This document shows, one piece after another, positions 1 through 8,623 of a stretch of DNA of 20,950 bases (position 1 is its first letter; every line of letters begins with the position of its first letter). The stretch is from a virus, in IMG/VR virus record IMGVR_UViG_3300028376_000048, positions 1-20,950 of that record; one strand, written 5' to 3'. Made by a program: the position numbers and the translations under genes. A model generated the notes under the pieces. It worked only from the letters and a program-made list of their open reading frames with translations, had not been told where the DNA came from and did not search any database.

Positions 1-1
1 C

Positions 2-1426
2 AGCAAAGAGTTTACTGTTGAAAGTACGAATACGGCAGTATACCAATTTGATACGTTCCAGATCCCACAAAGTACTATAGATTCTGAACAAGTACGAGTA
101 TTTAAAAACAATGTTGAGCTTGATAGAAATATTGATTTCATTGTTGATTTCGCTACAAGTAGTATCAGATTAGATCCTAACGCTATTGAAGTAGGTGACA
201 CACTAAATGCTTACTACACCGGTGATGCTGACTACTTTATTAATGGCAACGAGCTTGAGTTTAGCGAAGAGTTAACAGTCGGTTCTATAATTAATGTGTA
301 CCAGTTCTCTAATCACGATGTACTAGATATAGACCGTATTGGATATAGCGTATTCGAAAAAGATACGTTAACTCTAAACGATGAAAACAATGCAGTCTAT
401 AATGCACTAAGAAGCGGTACTATAAATCTGCGTAGCACAGCAGCAGGCGTACAATACGTTTGGGTAGCAGTTAACGGCAAGTTACTAACACCGTCAGTAG
501 ACTACAGCCTGTCAGCAGATAGACTTGTAGTGTTCATAAACGGTAATCTTGAAGTAGGCGACGAAGTTGACGTAATTCACTTCAGCGCACCTATTCAAAC
601 ACCGAGGCTGGCATGGAGTAAGTTTAAGGATATCTTGAACAGAACACATTACAAGAGATATGACAACGATACTGGCCAAGAACTAACAGCTTCGTTAATG
701 CCAGATGATCTGTATATTGAAGTAGCAGATGCAACTACTTTACCGGTGCCAAGCAAGAGTGCAAACAAGCCAGGTATTATTTTTGTGGACGGTGAGCGTA
801 TTGAATATTTCGAAAGAGATACAAATGGCAACAAACTACGTCAGCTACGTCGAGGCACGTTAGGCACAGGTGTTAAGGACGAATACCCAGCAGGCACTAT
901 TGTTGTTAACAATGGCAGTGAAAAGAATATTCCTTACAGTGACGAATTTGTAAGCGAAGAAATTGTAAACAACGGTGTTTCAACGGTATTTGATACCAAG
1001 TACAACCTAGCTGGTTTTAATCTGAACTTTAACCAAACCTATAGAGACTTTTTTGAAGTGTTTGTAGGTGGTAAAAGATTGCATAAGAATGCAGTTCAAA
1101 CTTACCAGTTTGACATGGTAGACGAAAACGGTGATATTGTTCAAGCAATAGCACCAGATAGCCCAGCAGGCGACGTTGAAGTTGAAAAAGAGTTCGATAT
1201 TATTGTAGACCCAAGTACCGGAAATGTTAGCCTAGAGATTACAAATCTTCCAGTAACAGAGGTACCAAATCCTGCTGATCCTGATAACCCTACTATCTAC
1301 AAAGATAGAATATTAATAGTACGTAAAACAGGAAGTTTGTGGAGCGACCAAGGGGTTGCACTCAAAGATTCAGACAATGCAATTGCTAATTTCTTGCGCG
1401 GAAGTATAAGTAAGCTGCCTGAATAA
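2..1426 (+). CDS. Large virion structural protein, 5'-truncated
   Basis: The reading frame is open from base 2, so the gene starts before the window; a GTG at 296 is only an internal codon. The visible 474 residues contain recurring beta-rich modules of the form 'V-x-V-x-x-N-G/N-x-x-L ... D-Y/F ... G-D-x-V' (about residues 28-75 and 150-200, weaker at 340-380). A 'RRGTLGT' segment followed by 'PAGTIVVNNGS' (about residue 285) resembles segments I associate with large virion proteins of T4-like marine phages. There are no catalytic motifs, signal peptide or membrane segments. It lies directly before tail-fibre-type genes, so a tail or baseplate-associated role is inferred. Its TAA stop is inside a late-promoter-like element for the next gene. 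The exact protein is not identified. Confidence 0.8.
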   Translation, partial: SKEFTVESTNTAVYQFDTFQIPQSTIDSEQVRVFKNNVELDRNIDFIVDFATSSIRLDPNAIEVGDTLNAYYTGDADYFINGNELEFSEELTVGSIINVYQFSNHDVLDIDRIGYSVFEKDTLTLNDENNAVYNALRSGTINLRSTAAGVQYVWVAVNGKLLTPSVDYSLSADRLVVFINGNLEVGDEVDVIHFSAPIQTPRLAWSKFKDILNRTHYKRYDNDTGQELTASLMPDDLYIEVADATTLPVPSKSANKPGIIFVDGERIEYFERDTNGNKLRQLRRGTLGTGVKDEYPAGTIVVNNGSEKNIPYSDEFVSEEIVNNGVSTVFDTKYNLAGFNLNFNQTYRDFFEVFVGGKRLHKNAVQTYQFDMVDENGDIVQAIAPDSPAGDVEVEKEFDIIVDPSTGNVSLEITNLPVTEVPNPADPDNPTIYKDRILIVRKTGSLWSDQGVALKDSDNAIANFLRGSISKLPE

Positions 1427-1429
1427 ATA
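1422..1429 (+). promoter_or_regulatory. T4-like late promoter element (AATAAATA)
   Basis: AATAAATA matches the NATAAATA late-promoter core of T4-like marine phages. It overlaps the stop codon of the upstream gene and ends 25 nt before the next start codon, the same geometry as the elements at 6068 and 7571. Confidence 0.6.
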
Positions 1430-1454
1430 CACTTAACAGAAATGGAATTAAAAC

Positions 1455-2063
1455 ATGATAAATGAAATGAACGGCGTATTTATACAAGGGCACATTAAGA
1501 TCCATGACCCGGAAACTGGCGAAGTTCTTGTTAATAAAAAGAATGCCATACATTACGAGAACATGAGCATAGCGTTAGCTGAAAGTCTAGCTAACGCAGG
1601 TACCGGCCCTATCTCGGAGATGAGTTTTGGCAACGGCGGCACAAGTATTGATCCAACAGGGATTATTACTTACCTAACACCAAACTCTACAGGCGCTAAT
1701 GCTAGTCTTTACAATCAAACCTACAGTAAGATTGTAGATGATCGTAATGCAAGTAATTTGGATCCAACAAGAAACAAAATTGAAACAAGACACGTTAGTG
1801 GTACAAACTATACTGACATTATTGTTACTACTTTGCTTGACTACGGTGAGCCTAACGGGCAAGATGCTTTTGATACAGCATCATCTACAAACTCTACTTT
1901 TGTTTTTGACGAGATCGGTCTACGAGCTGCTCCTGTTGCTGGGCAAGCTAGAGGAAGGCTGCTAACTCACGTAATATTCCACCCAGAACAAAAGTCACTT
2001 AACAGATTGATCCAAATTGATTATACTGTAAGAGTGCAAAGCCTTAGCGGAGGTAATAGCTGA
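1455..2063 (+). CDS. Phage structural protein, 202 aa, function unknown
   Basis: A 202-residue soluble protein with no signal peptide or membrane segment. The N-terminal part (about 8-30, 'GVFIQGHIKIHDPETGE') looks like a beta-hairpin, followed by a helical stretch with 'NMSIALAESLAN' and a Gly/Ser/Thr/Asn-rich middle typical of virion proteins. The ATG at 1455 has a modest GGAA (1444-1447) 7 nt upstream and a late promoter element just before that. The stop overlaps the next start by one base (TGATG), so it is probably translationally coupled to the tail-fibre gene. It sits between a large virion protein and three tail-fibre paralogs, so I infer a tail or baseplate component. No specific family recognised. 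Confidence 0.75.
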   Translation: MINEMNGVFIQGHIKIHDPETGEVLVNKKNAIHYENMSIALAESLANAGTGPISEMSFGNGGTSIDPTGIITYLTPNSTGANASLYNQTYSKIVDDRNASNLDPTRNKIETRHVSGTNYTDIIVTTLLDYGEPNGQDAFDTASSTNSTFVFDEIGLRAAPVAGQARGRLLTHVIFHPEQKSLNRLIQIDYTVRVQSLSGGNS

Positions 2064-4144
2064 TGGCATATTTTATACGGTTTAGTGATAACGTTAACAG
2101 AGACCCAATTATTGTTGAGGACAGGGATGTTAACGACGAAGTTACCAGTTTAAGTTTTCCTGGCAAAGGCGTTACAGAGTACGGCAAAATTATTGCCGAA
2201 AACATGTTGCACTTGCTTGAGAACTTTGCGTTTTCACAGCCTCCAAAAAACCCAAACGAAGGTCAAACATGGTACGACACTACTACGAATGTAGATCAGT
2301 TAAAGATCTATGACGGAACACGTTGGGTACCGGCAAGTGGTATATTTAAAGCCACTTCGTCTCCAGAAGTATCAGATGCATTAGCAGGCGACCTATGGGC
2401 CGACACTGATAACGAGCAGCTTTACTTAGCAACCGGGTCAGGTTGGGTGCTTATTGGTCCTGAATTTTCTGCAGGGTCGTCTACAGGACCGCGAGCAGGC
2501 TTACTTACGGGGACAGATAACCAGGATTACGCAGTTTTAATAATCGACGTAGATCAAGCGCCAGCAGTAATAATTTCAACTAATCAATTTATACCAAAGA
2601 CTACAATCGAAGGATTTCCTGAGATATTTCCAGGCATAAACCTTAGTACTGTAGGGGCGCTAAAGTATTACGGGGTCGCTGAGTCAGCCGCCGCACTAAG
2701 AATACAAAACAAAAACGTTCCAGCAAACAGATTTTTACGCAGTGACATTGATACAACTGCTAATGGAATCTTTAGTGTTAGAAACAACCAAGGTATTCAA
2801 GTAGGCGACAACAGTCAGTTTTCTTTGTTAACTGACGGTACTAGATCACTGATTAGAAACAATTTTGGTGGCGGCGGCATAGACCTGCAAGTAAAGCAAG
2901 GTGCCGAATTTAGAAGGGTAATGAGACTTAACAGTAACCCCGGCGAAACGCCAACAGTTGGCATCAATAATCTAAAACCACAAGAAACATTAGATATAAC
3001 AGGCACACTAAGAGTAAGCGATATTGTAACCCTAACTTCTACAGAAACATCAGACGGTCCAAACGACGGCGCACTTCAAGTAGCAGGCGGCGCCTGGATT
3101 GCAAAGAATTTACGTGTCGGAACTGATGCAACAGTTAACGGGGACGTAGATGTTAAAGGGAATATAGCCGCAAACGGAGTTGGCACCCAGACAATATCAG
3201 GTTTTGAAAGTATTTCGGCTAGTACGTTTATTGGTGATTTCCAAGGCAAACTAACAGGCTCGTTTATAGGTGTAGCGTCTGAAGCAATTAGATTAGAAAG
3301 TTCTTCTACATTTAGTATTGCAGGCGACGTAGTTGCACCTGGTATATCGTTTAACGGCGCAGGCAACTTAACCAAAGAATTTAATACTACTATTAGTAAT
3401 GGATTTATTATTAACAAGACTGCTTCTTCGTTTGCTGAAGCAGACGACGAAGTTCTTGTTAATAGGGGATCGAGTCTGTTTAGAATTAAACAAAGTGACT
3501 TTGTTGCAAGTGTTCCGACTACTCCGCCTGGTGCTATGATGCCGTATGGTGGTGCAACTGCACCTCCGGGCTGGTTGCTTTGTGACGGGTCTACAGTTGA
3601 ACGATCTACTTACCCTGAATTGTTTGACATTATTGGTCATCAATTTTTAGATACAGTTACGCTTCAAGACGACCTAGGGCTTAGTCCCTCATTATGGTTC
3701 GGTCTACCTGACTTCCGCGGAAGATTCCCGCTAGGTAACGATGCAATGGGCGGCAATAATGCTAACCGTGTATCTTCGTTGTCGGCCGAAATTGTAGGTA
3801 ACGTCGGAGGTAGTGAAACAACCGACGTTACGAAGAGTAATCTGCCAGCACACGAACATGACTTGGTATCGTCGGGTACTAATGCAAAGCAGTATTATGC
3901 AATCAGAGACGCAGCACTTGACTCGCTTAGCGATTCGCCAGAAGCCGAATCTCTTAATATAGAAACAGTTGGCGCAAGTTCTGCCACAGTATCAGGTATA
4001 CCGTCAAGTGGTTCAATCCAAGGCGGCGGCACAGACGGCCCTGGCAATTATAGAGATGTAGCAGGCGAAGACTTAGGCGCTGCTCTTAATACAATGAATC
4101 CATATACAACAGTTAATTATATTATTTGCACCGGGAACGTATAA
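2063..4144 (+). CDS. Tail fibre-like protein with C-terminal phage tail collar domain
   Basis: 693 residues. Residues 1-140 form the N-terminal domain shared with the next two genes: a 'Y-G-x-x-x-x-E-N-x-x-x-L-L-E-N-F-A' core, then two 'G-x-x-W-Y/A-D-T ... L-x-I/L-Y-x-G' repeats. The middle (about 220-430) has repeating beta motifs common in trimeric fibres. Residues 488-560 match the phage tail collar domain (Pfam Collar): 'GAMMPYGGATAPPGWLLCDG', 'YPELFDIIG', 'LPDFRGRFPLG'. 'NLPAHEHD' and the terminal 'YTTVNYIICTGNV' also fit collar proteins. A perfect GGAGGT (2049-2054) precedes the ATG at 2063. Collar domains occur in short-fibre and adhesin-type phage proteins, so host binding is likely but inferred. 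The stop overlaps the next ATG by one base (TAATG). Confidence 0.9.
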   Translation: MAYFIRFSDNVNRDPIIVEDRDVNDEVTSLSFPGKGVTEYGKIIAENMLHLLENFAFSQPPKNPNEGQTWYDTTTNVDQLKIYDGTRWVPASGIFKATSSPEVSDALAGDLWADTDNEQLYLATGSGWVLIGPEFSAGSSTGPRAGLLTGTDNQDYAVLIIDVDQAPAVIISTNQFIPKTTIEGFPEIFPGINLSTVGALKYYGVAESAAALRIQNKNVPANRFLRSDIDTTANGIFSVRNNQGIQVGDNSQFSLLTDGTRSLIRNNFGGGGIDLQVKQGAEFRRVMRLNSNPGETPTVGINNLKPQETLDITGTLRVSDIVTLTSTETSDGPNDGALQVAGGAWIAKNLRVGTDATVNGDVDVKGNIAANGVGTQTISGFESISASTFIGDFQGKLTGSFIGVASEAIRLESSSTFSIAGDVVAPGISFNGAGNLTKEFNTTISNGFIINKTASSFAEADDEVLVNRGSSLFRIKQSDFVASVPTTPPGAMMPYGGATAPPGWLLCDGSTVERSTYPELFDIIGHQFLDTVTLQDDLGLSPSLWFGLPDFRGRFPLGNDAMGGNNANRVSSLSAEIVGNVGGSETTDVTKSNLPAHEHDLVSSGTNAKQYYAIRDAALDSLSDSPEAESLNIETVGASSATVSGIPSSGSIQGGGTDGPGNYRDVAGEDLGAALNTMNPYTTVNYIICTGNV

Positions 4145-6048
4145 TGAGTTATATTTTAAATAGAACAGATGGAACTATTCTAGTAGAGTTAGTAGATGGA
4201 ATATTGGACACTGACACTACTGACATCGCATTAGTAGGACGAAATTTTACAGGCTATGGCGAGTTCATTAACGAAAACTTTGTCAAGATGCTCGAGAACT
4301 TTGCGAACTCAACCGTTCCTATTTCTCCTCTGAAAGGTCAATTGTGGTACGATACTAGTATAAACAAGTTGCAAATATACAACGGTGAAGAATTTCAGCC
4401 AGCAGCAGGTAGTTTTGTTGGCATACTTCCGCCGCAAGATCCTATTGCAGGTGACACATGGTACGATACATCGTCGAATCAGTTATACTTATTTGACGGC
4501 GAAGACTTTCAACTTGTAGGACCTCAGTTCACACTTCAACAAGGCAAAAGCGGAATATTTGTACGAACCGTGCAGGATCAGAATTTAAACCTAAGAACAG
4601 TGTTAGAGATTAGGCTCGGCGAAACATTGCAAGCGATAGTATCACGAAATCAGATTACGCCGGGCAATACTTTTGGAAATATAGTTCCTGAGTTAGTAAC
4701 AACTGGAAACCCTGATGGAATCATCTATCCAGGAATAAACGTTGTTAATCCTTACGAGTTTCAATATCGTGGCACAGCAGCATTAGCACAAGGCCTTATC
4801 ACAGGAACTAACCTTGCAACAGAATTTTCTACAGACAAAGTACTTCGAAATGATCAGAGAGGCACTGTTGCCGGAGACTTAACTTTGTTTGGAGATCCGC
4901 CAGAAGGAATAGTACCGGCATTACAATTAATAGACAGCAGTGTAAGACTATTTGTAGAAACTCAGTCTTCCAACCCTGACACCGATGATGTTATATTAGA
5001 AGTACAAGACCAAGGACGTAACACTCGTTTAAAAGTATTCGACCCGGGCGATACAGCAACAAGAGATGCTATTACTATTGATCCGATAGCCGGCAACCTT
5101 GGTATATTCAGCCGTGATCCGCAGTTTACATTAGATGTAACTGGCGACGCCAGAATTACAGGAGAGCTAACGGTAGAAGGCACAATTACTACTATTGAAT
5201 CAACTATCTTGCGTGTTGCAGACAAGAATATTGAGTTAGGTATTGTTCCAGACGAGTCTAGTCAACCTAGTGATACAACAGCAGACGGAGGCGGCATAAC
5301 ATTACTAGGCAACACTAACAAGACTCTTAATTGGGTTAATACTACTAGTAGCTGGACTTCTAGTGAAAATGTTGACTTAGCAACCGGTAAAGAATATAGA
5401 ATTAATAACACAAAGGTTATCGATGTTGACAGTCTTGGAACAACTATTACAAGTGCGCCGGGAGTAACGTCAGTTGGAACTCTAACAGACTTAACAGTAG
5501 ACGACATCTTCATAGACGGTTCGACAGTTACAGTATCGACAGGCCTGACTTTTAATGCCAACGGCAACATCAGTGTATCAAGCAGTAAAATTACTGATTT
5601 AGTACAACCAGAAGTGGATACCGATGCTGCAAATAAAGTGTACGTTGATGAACAGATTGATAATTCGTTGCTGGCGTTTTCGATAGATATTACAGCATGG
5701 TCTACAGCAGAAGGTGACGTAAGAACTAACATCCGCAAGTACTTAGATGCAGTGTTCGAACCTGATGCTGTTCTTAATGACGGTAAACAGGCTAAGATAA
5801 TTACGACACGAATTACTAGCACAGAGATCACTGGTATTAATGTTGAAGCACAGTCAACCGTGACTCCTGCAGACGTACTTATAAACTTATCAGGTGATAA
5901 AGTATCAGTAGTACAAGATATAAGTTTGCCTACTGATTTGTCAGTAGCGTATACCCCTAGTGTACTAAGAGAAGTTAGAACATTTGAAATTGTTAGCGGT
6001 GCGTGGCAGTATGTCTCAGGTCCTATTACAGTGCCTGGAATCTTATAA
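4144..6048 (+). CDS. Tail fibre-like structural protein
   Basis: 634 residues from the ATG at 4144, chosen because it overlaps the previous stop by one base and has GGGAA (4133-4137) 6 nt upstream; an in-frame TTG at 4126 is less likely. Residues 1-130 are the shared N-terminal domain ('GYGEFINENFVKMLENFAN', then paired 'WYDTS ... LYxFDGEDF' repeats). Residues about 330-440 carry a module I recognise from T4-like cyanophage fibres: 'VTGDARITGELTVEGTITT', then 'ADKNIELG', 'TADGGGITLLG', 'LNWVNTTSSWTSSENV'. The C-terminal 120 residues form a mixed domain I do not recognise; there is no collar or Peptidase_G2 motif. Probably a fibre or tail-tip component. Confidence 0.88.
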   Translation: MSYILNRTDGTILVELVDGILDTDTTDIALVGRNFTGYGEFINENFVKMLENFANSTVPISPLKGQLWYDTSINKLQIYNGEEFQPAAGSFVGILPPQDPIAGDTWYDTSSNQLYLFDGEDFQLVGPQFTLQQGKSGIFVRTVQDQNLNLRTVLEIRLGETLQAIVSRNQITPGNTFGNIVPELVTTGNPDGIIYPGINVVNPYEFQYRGTAALAQGLITGTNLATEFSTDKVLRNDQRGTVAGDLTLFGDPPEGIVPALQLIDSSVRLFVETQSSNPDTDDVILEVQDQGRNTRLKVFDPGDTATRDAITIDPIAGNLGIFSRDPQFTLDVTGDARITGELTVEGTITTIESTILRVADKNIELGIVPDESSQPSDTTADGGGITLLGNTNKTLNWVNTTSSWTSSENVDLATGKEYRINNTKVIDVDSLGTTITSAPGVTSVGTLTDLTVDDIFIDGSTVTVSTGLTFNANGNISVSSSKITDLVQPEVDTDAANKVYVDEQIDNSLLAFSIDITAWSTAEGDVRTNIRKYLDAVFEPDAVLNDGKQAKIITTRITSTEITGINVEAQSTVTPADVLINLSGDKVSVVQDISLPTDLSVAYTPSVLREVRTFEIVSGAWQYVSGPITVPGIL

Positions 6049-6067
6049 TACTCAGTACGATAAAACG

Positions 6068-6075
6068 GATAAATA
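6068..6075 (+). promoter_or_regulatory. T4-like late promoter element (GATAAATA)
   Basis: GATAAATA lies in the short gap after the gene ending at 6048 and ends 30 nt before the ATG at 6106, close to the geometry of the other two late elements. Confidence 0.6.
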
Positions 6076-6105
6076 ATAAAAAGCACATAAAGGGGATATG
6101 CAAAC

Positions 6106-7575
6106 ATGGCTTATCAGATAGACAGATACAACAGGACGTTGTTAACTATAGTAGAAGACGGTACACTCGACCAAACAACCGATTTGCGGTTCATTGGCAA
6201 AAATTATGCTGGTTACGGTGAGATTCACAACGAAAACTTCCTGTTTCTACTAGAAAACTTTGCAAACGCAAATCCACCTCCGAAAGCACTAGAAGGCCAG
6301 GTATGGTTTGACAGCGCCGAAGGCAAACTAAAGGTCTATGACGGCGATGTTTGGAGAGCAACAGGCGGCAGTGAAGTTTCAGCAACAGCGCCAGTTGGGT
6401 TAAGCGTTGGCGATTTTTGGTGGGACAGCGGAAATGATCAGCTGTATGTATACAGTGGGTCGGAGTTTGTTCTAATTGGACCTCAGTCATTGGGTTCCGG
6501 ACTTACACAAATGGTTAGTCTCGAAGTAATTGATTCTGTTAATACCGCAAGGCCTGTTATTGTTTCGTATGTTGAGAATACTCCTATCTCTGTTTTTTCG
6601 CCGTCTGAATTTGAAATTAACAGTATCGAAGAACTTAGTGAGCAGGGGTTTACTAGAATTTCAAGAGGTATTACACTAAAAGACTCTACTGACGGTGTTA
6701 CAACCTCAGCATATCGCTTTAAAGGTACAGCAACTAACGCAGACAAGCTAAACAACAGATTGTCTAGCGAGTTTGTTACAGTTGATAACCCAGACTTTGT
6801 AAATCAGATTACAACTAATGTTGACGGCGTTCTAACAGCTGGTGCCTTTGGGTTTTCAGCCGAAACAGGCGGAACTGATCCGTTGCGCGGGGTTATTAGT
6901 AACACTAGTGGTCCTAATAACGAGATTAGATTTAAAGCGAACAACGTAAACGATGCAAGTATTCACAGTGTTTCTATTACATCGGCTGGTATTATGCCAG
7001 CAGCAACAAACACATTTGACCTAGGCACAAGTTCGTTGCGATTTAGATCAATCTATGCTGATAATTTCAGTGGCGGCCAAGCTACAAAGGCAGATACACT
7101 AAAGATTTCAGCAAGCACTTATCTAAGTGCGTCAGTTAGTGCAGTGCCAGATACTATTGTTGCACGTTCTTCAGGCAATGTTATCTTTGCAAGCGAGTTC
7201 AACGGTACAGCAACTAGCGCAAAATACGCTGACTTGGCAGAGAAGTATACTACAGATAAAGAATATCCAACAGGCACAATTATGTCAGTTGGCGGCGCTG
7301 AAGAAACAACTGCATCTGGACTAAATGACATTGTAATTGGCGTAGTGTCTGCAGAACCTGCGTTTTTGATGAACTCAGCTAGCGAAGGTCAAGCACTTGC
7401 ACTTAAAGGACGAGTTCCTGTTCGTGTAACCGGACGAGTTAAGAAAGGCCAGGCTATATACGTAGCCGGCGCAGGCATAGGTTCTGCAATGACTTCGTTG
7501 TCTCTCGTAGGTGTTGCATTGGAAGATAAAGTCAGTGACTCGGAAGGCTTAGTAGAGTGCGTTCTCAAAGTATAA
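6106..7575 (+). CDS. Tail fibre/spike-like protein with C-terminal Peptidase_G2-like domain
   Basis: 489 residues. Residues 1-130 are the third copy of the shared N-terminal domain ('GYGEIHNENFLFLLENFAN', then 'VWFDSAEGKLKVYDGDVW' and a WDSGNDQLYVYSG unit). The middle holds fibre-type beta repeats. Residues about 374-489 match the Peptidase_G2/intramolecular chaperone type of domain at the end of phage fibres and spikes: 'ADLAEKY', 'YPTGTIMSVGG', 'IVIGVVSAEPAFLMNS', 'ALKGRVPVRVTGRVKKGQ'. In characterised relatives this domain assists trimer folding and may be cleaved off by itself; cleavage here is not shown. AAGGGGA (6090-6096) and a late promoter element precede the ATG. Confidence 0.88.
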   Translation: MAYQIDRYNRTLLTIVEDGTLDQTTDLRFIGKNYAGYGEIHNENFLFLLENFANANPPPKALEGQVWFDSAEGKLKVYDGDVWRATGGSEVSATAPVGLSVGDFWWDSGNDQLYVYSGSEFVLIGPQSLGSGLTQMVSLEVIDSVNTARPVIVSYVENTPISVFSPSEFEINSIEELSEQGFTRISRGITLKDSTDGVTTSAYRFKGTATNADKLNNRLSSEFVTVDNPDFVNQITTNVDGVLTAGAFGFSAETGGTDPLRGVISNTSGPNNEIRFKANNVNDASIHSVSITSAGIMPAATNTFDLGTSSLRFRSIYADNFSGGQATKADTLKISASTYLSASVSAVPDTIVARSSGNVIFASEFNGTATSAKYADLAEKYTTDKEYPTGTIMSVGGAEETTASGLNDIVIGVVSAEPAFLMNSASEGQALALKGRVPVRVTGRVKKGQAIYVAGAGIGSAMTSLSLVGVALEDKVSDSEGLVECVLKV

Positions 7576-7578
7576 ATA
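7571..7578 (+). promoter_or_regulatory. T4-like late promoter element (TATAAATA)
   Basis: A perfect TATAAATA, as in phage T4 late promoters. It overlaps the stop codon of the upstream gene and ends 25 nt before the ATG at 7604. Confidence 0.7.
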
Positions 7579-7603
7579 AGTGCACACTTAATAAGGAACT
7601 ATA

Positions 7604-8569
7604 ATGGCAGTTACTTCAGGCGGTAGAATTTTAGCCTCAGAATACAACAGCTTACAGAGCAGATTGCAAAGACTATTAGGCACTGGTACAAGTACGTTCG
7701 GATACGGGCAAACAGTAACTAGTTCTCAAATAGGTATAGGCAGTACTGTGACAGCAGCTAGAATGGCTAAACTACGGACTGATCTTGAGAAAGCATATAC
7801 GTTCCAAACCGGTCAGCCTATTCAACTAACAGAGATAACAACAGGCGATCTTGTAGCTGCTGAAATAAGTGGTGGCGACGAAACAAAAGGGTTTCAAGAT
7901 TACCTAGATCTAATGTCCACGTTAGAGACTAATAGGTTTGATTTTGACCCAACTCAAGTCGAAGCGGTAACTGCAATAACCTCTAATGCACGTACAAGCC
8001 AGTGGAGTCGAGTTACAATAACCTCGGAGTTTGAACTCTCGTTTGCATCTTCCAATAAAAGACGTCATTTCTTTAATACAGGCGGCCAAGTACGTGTCTC
8101 TGGTTTTGTTGATAATATAACATCCGGATCAGATAGCTTACAACGTAACCAGGGGTGGAAAGACATGATTGAAAACCCGGGGATTATTTTGTTTGATCGT
8201 AATTCAGTTGGCGTAACGAACGTCGGCGCGTTAAACCTTACGTTTCCGCAAGGTAACAACTTTGGTAATGATCAAGTAACTGGCACTTATACCGAAATTT
8301 TTAGAAAACAAGCTGCTGGCGCAGTATATTCAAATAGCTACTGGACGCTTGAAGTGCGTTCGACATCTGCATCTACTGTTAGATTCAGGGTTAGACTGTT
8401 TGACGGCGGTCCAGAAAGTGATTCGGACGGTCTTGCAAGAGGCAGCGTATACGGCGGCGTAAACGAACCAGTAACCGCTGACATCACAATGCAATATGGC
8501 GGCCGGCGCGCAGTGGGCGCAGTCGAAGTGCCGTTTCCTGCCTATGTTGTAGTAAATAGTTTCCAATAA
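7604..8569 (+). CDS. Virion structural protein, 321 aa
   Basis: The N-terminal 70 residues ('GGRILASEYNSLQSRLQRLLG ... ARMAKLRTDLEKAY') are helical and polar, as in attachment segments of phage fibres. The rest is beta-rich with 'RHFFNTGGQVRVSG' (about 149-162) and 'YWTLEVRSTSASTVRFRVRL' near residue 250. No enzyme motif. AAGGAA (7593-7598) is 5 nt before the ATG, and a perfect late promoter lies just upstream. It is the last late-type gene before the sugar-modification cassette. I recognise the general style from T4-like marine phages but cannot assign a position in the particle; a tail or fibre accessory protein is most likely. Confidence 0.78.
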   Translation: MAVTSGGRILASEYNSLQSRLQRLLGTGTSTFGYGQTVTSSQIGIGSTVTAARMAKLRTDLEKAYTFQTGQPIQLTEITTGDLVAAEISGGDETKGFQDYLDLMSTLETNRFDFDPTQVEAVTAITSNARTSQWSRVTITSEFELSFASSNKRRHFFNTGGQVRVSGFVDNITSGSDSLQRNQGWKDMIENPGIILFDRNSVGVTNVGALNLTFPQGNNFGNDQVTGTYTEIFRKQAAGAVYSNSYWTLEVRSTSASTVRFRVRLFDGGPESDSDGLARGSVYGGVNEPVTADITMQYGGRRAVGAVEVPFPAYVVVNSFQ

Positions 8570-8572
8570 TGG

Positions 8573-8601
8573 TTGACTAGATGCTCCTAATGTCATAAAA
8601 T
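8573..8601 (+). promoter_or_regulatory. Sigma70-type promoter
   Basis: TTGACT (8573-8578) and TAAAAT (8596-8601) are separated by exactly 17 nt, one mismatch each from the -35 and -10 consensus. It lies in the 54-nt gap after the last late gene and would drive the cassette starting at 8624, suggesting expression by host polymerase rather than the late system. Confidence 0.65.
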
Positions 8602-8617
8602 ATAGTATGACTAGGAG
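8584..8617 (+). promoter_or_regulatory. Imperfect hairpin covering the RBS of the gene at 8624
   Basis: The left arm 8584-8596 (CTCCTA, two-base bulge, GTCAT) pairs with the right arm 8607-8617 (ATGACTAGGAG), giving 11 pairs around a 10-nt loop. The right arm contains the AGGAG ribosome binding site (8613-8617). The left arm overlaps the promoter -10, so a transcript from that promoter would start inside or after the left arm and might lack it; readthrough from upstream would carry the full hairpin and be translationally occluded. Confidence 0.5.
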
Positions 8618-8623
8618 ACTTCT

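Noticed and set aside
1475-1485. TATAAATA on the minus strand
   Set aside because: It lies inside a plus-strand structural gene and no minus-strand gene follows it.
4126-4146. Earlier TTG start for the tail-fibre gene
   Set aside because: The ATG at 4144 has a better-placed ribosome site, a one-base overlap with the previous stop, and an N-terminus aligning with its two paralogs.
5262-6107. 281-codon open frame on the minus strand
   Set aside because: It lies wholly over the tail-fibre gene with recognisable protein motifs; its translation is low-complexity Val/Ser/Thr-rich, typical of the antisense of such a gene, and it has no ribosome site or promoter.
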